Source: Acidobacteriota bacterium | Lineage (GTDB): Bacteria > Acidobacteriota > Terriglobia > Terriglobales > Acidobacteriaceae | Reading direction: 5' to 3' | NCBI GenBank assembly: GCA_021798235.1 | Contig: JAJZMO010000173.1 | Location: 1 to 6,563, forward strand | Length of the DNA: 6,563 bases | Shown here: positions 6,466 through 6,563 of the stretch, piece by piece | Layout: every line of letters starts with the position of its first letter | Position numbering within the stretch: position 1 is the stretch's first letter | Notes under the pieces: model-generated | What the model was told of the DNA's origin: nothing | Databases searched by the model: none | What the model saw: the letters and a program-made list of their open reading frames with translations, nothing else | Translations under genes and position numbers: made by a program

Positions 6466-6555
6466 GCCATCCTTCTCCGGGGTGCCCCGGGTCTCGGATT
6501 TGAGACCTGGGAATTGTGTTTCCGGCGAGAGGGTCGCGCAGTGGAAAAGGATGGC
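6466..6555. repeat. Nested inverted-repeat (REP/MITE-like) intergenic element
   Basis: Two arms of 13 nt, GCCATCCTTCTCC (6466-6478) and GGAAAAGGATGGC (6543-6555), are reverse complements except at one position, which would be a G-U pair in minus-strand RNA. Inside them sits a second stem: CCCGGGTCTC (6486-6495) with GAGACCTGGG (6502-6511), 10 bp including one G-U in plus-strand RNA, closing a 6-nt loop. No T-tract follows either stem, so it is not a standard terminator. The layout fits a palindromic dispersed element without a transposase. The GAGACC...GGGGCACC wording is like intergenic repeats I recall from Acidobacteriota. Confidence 0.6.
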
Positions 6556-6563
6556 ACTACAAA

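Larger units (their letters stand above)
6165..6563. other. Intergenic region upstream of the pilin gene, no supported gene
   Basis: This ~400-nt stretch has no open frame with a credible start and protein-like composition on either strand. The part nearest the pilin (6165-6340) should hold its leader and the promoter of the cluster. I looked for a sigma-70 pair and a sigma-54 GG/GC element on the minus strand and saw no match good enough to call. Further right lie a 12-bp palindrome and two repeat-type elements, listed separately. The gene to the right of the window is not visible. Confidence 0.6.

Noticed and set aside
6486..6511. Hairpin read as a rho-independent terminator
   Set aside because: The stem is GC-rich but no T-tract follows on either strand, and it is nested inside a larger inverted repeat, so a repeat element explains it better.

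Overview
The window looks like a chromosomal segment of a Gram-negative (diderm) bacterium, most likely an Acidobacteriota of the Terriglobia type. This is inference. It rests on the hybrid type IV pilus / type II secretion gene set, the style of the pilin (a C-terminal 'CMDQTGE' segment), the moderately high GC content, and intergenic repeats of a kind I associate with that phylum. No marker gene in the window proves the taxonomy.

All recognisable genes lie on the minus strand and form one tightly packed cluster, read from right to left. The order is: a type IV pilin-like prepilin (6164-5658), a LolA-like periplasmic lipoprotein carrier (5661-4924), a GspF/PilC inner-membrane platform protein (4893-3697), a GspE/PilB assembly ATPase (3598-1964), a PilM/GspL-like cytoplasmic protein (1920-934), a PilN-like bitopic inner-membrane protein (934-17), and the first codons of a further gene (from 20, running off the left edge; PilO would be expected). 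Three junctions are stop/start overlaps: ATGA for pilin/lolA, TGATG for pilM/pilN, and ATGA for pilN/next gene. The other gaps are 30, 98 and 43 nt. A single operon is therefore likely.

Together the genes describe a machine that assembles pilin-like subunits. The ATPase drives the polytopic platform protein, the PilM/PilN pair (with the presumed PilO) forms the alignment complex between cytoplasm and periplasm, and the pilin is the substrate. The unexpected member is LolA, coupled to the pilin gene. It may serve the outer-membrane part of the machine, for example lipoprotein delivery.

The right end (about 6165-6563) contains no gene I can support. It holds the pilin leader region, a 12-bp palindrome, a dispersed-type intergenic repeat, and a nested inverted-repeat element of about 90 bp. 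I did not find a previously undescribed system. The most notable points are the coupled lolA, the long Gln/Pro-rich tail on PilN, the PilM-like protein without recognisable actin-type nucleotide motifs, and the alternative-pairing leader in front of the ATPase gene.
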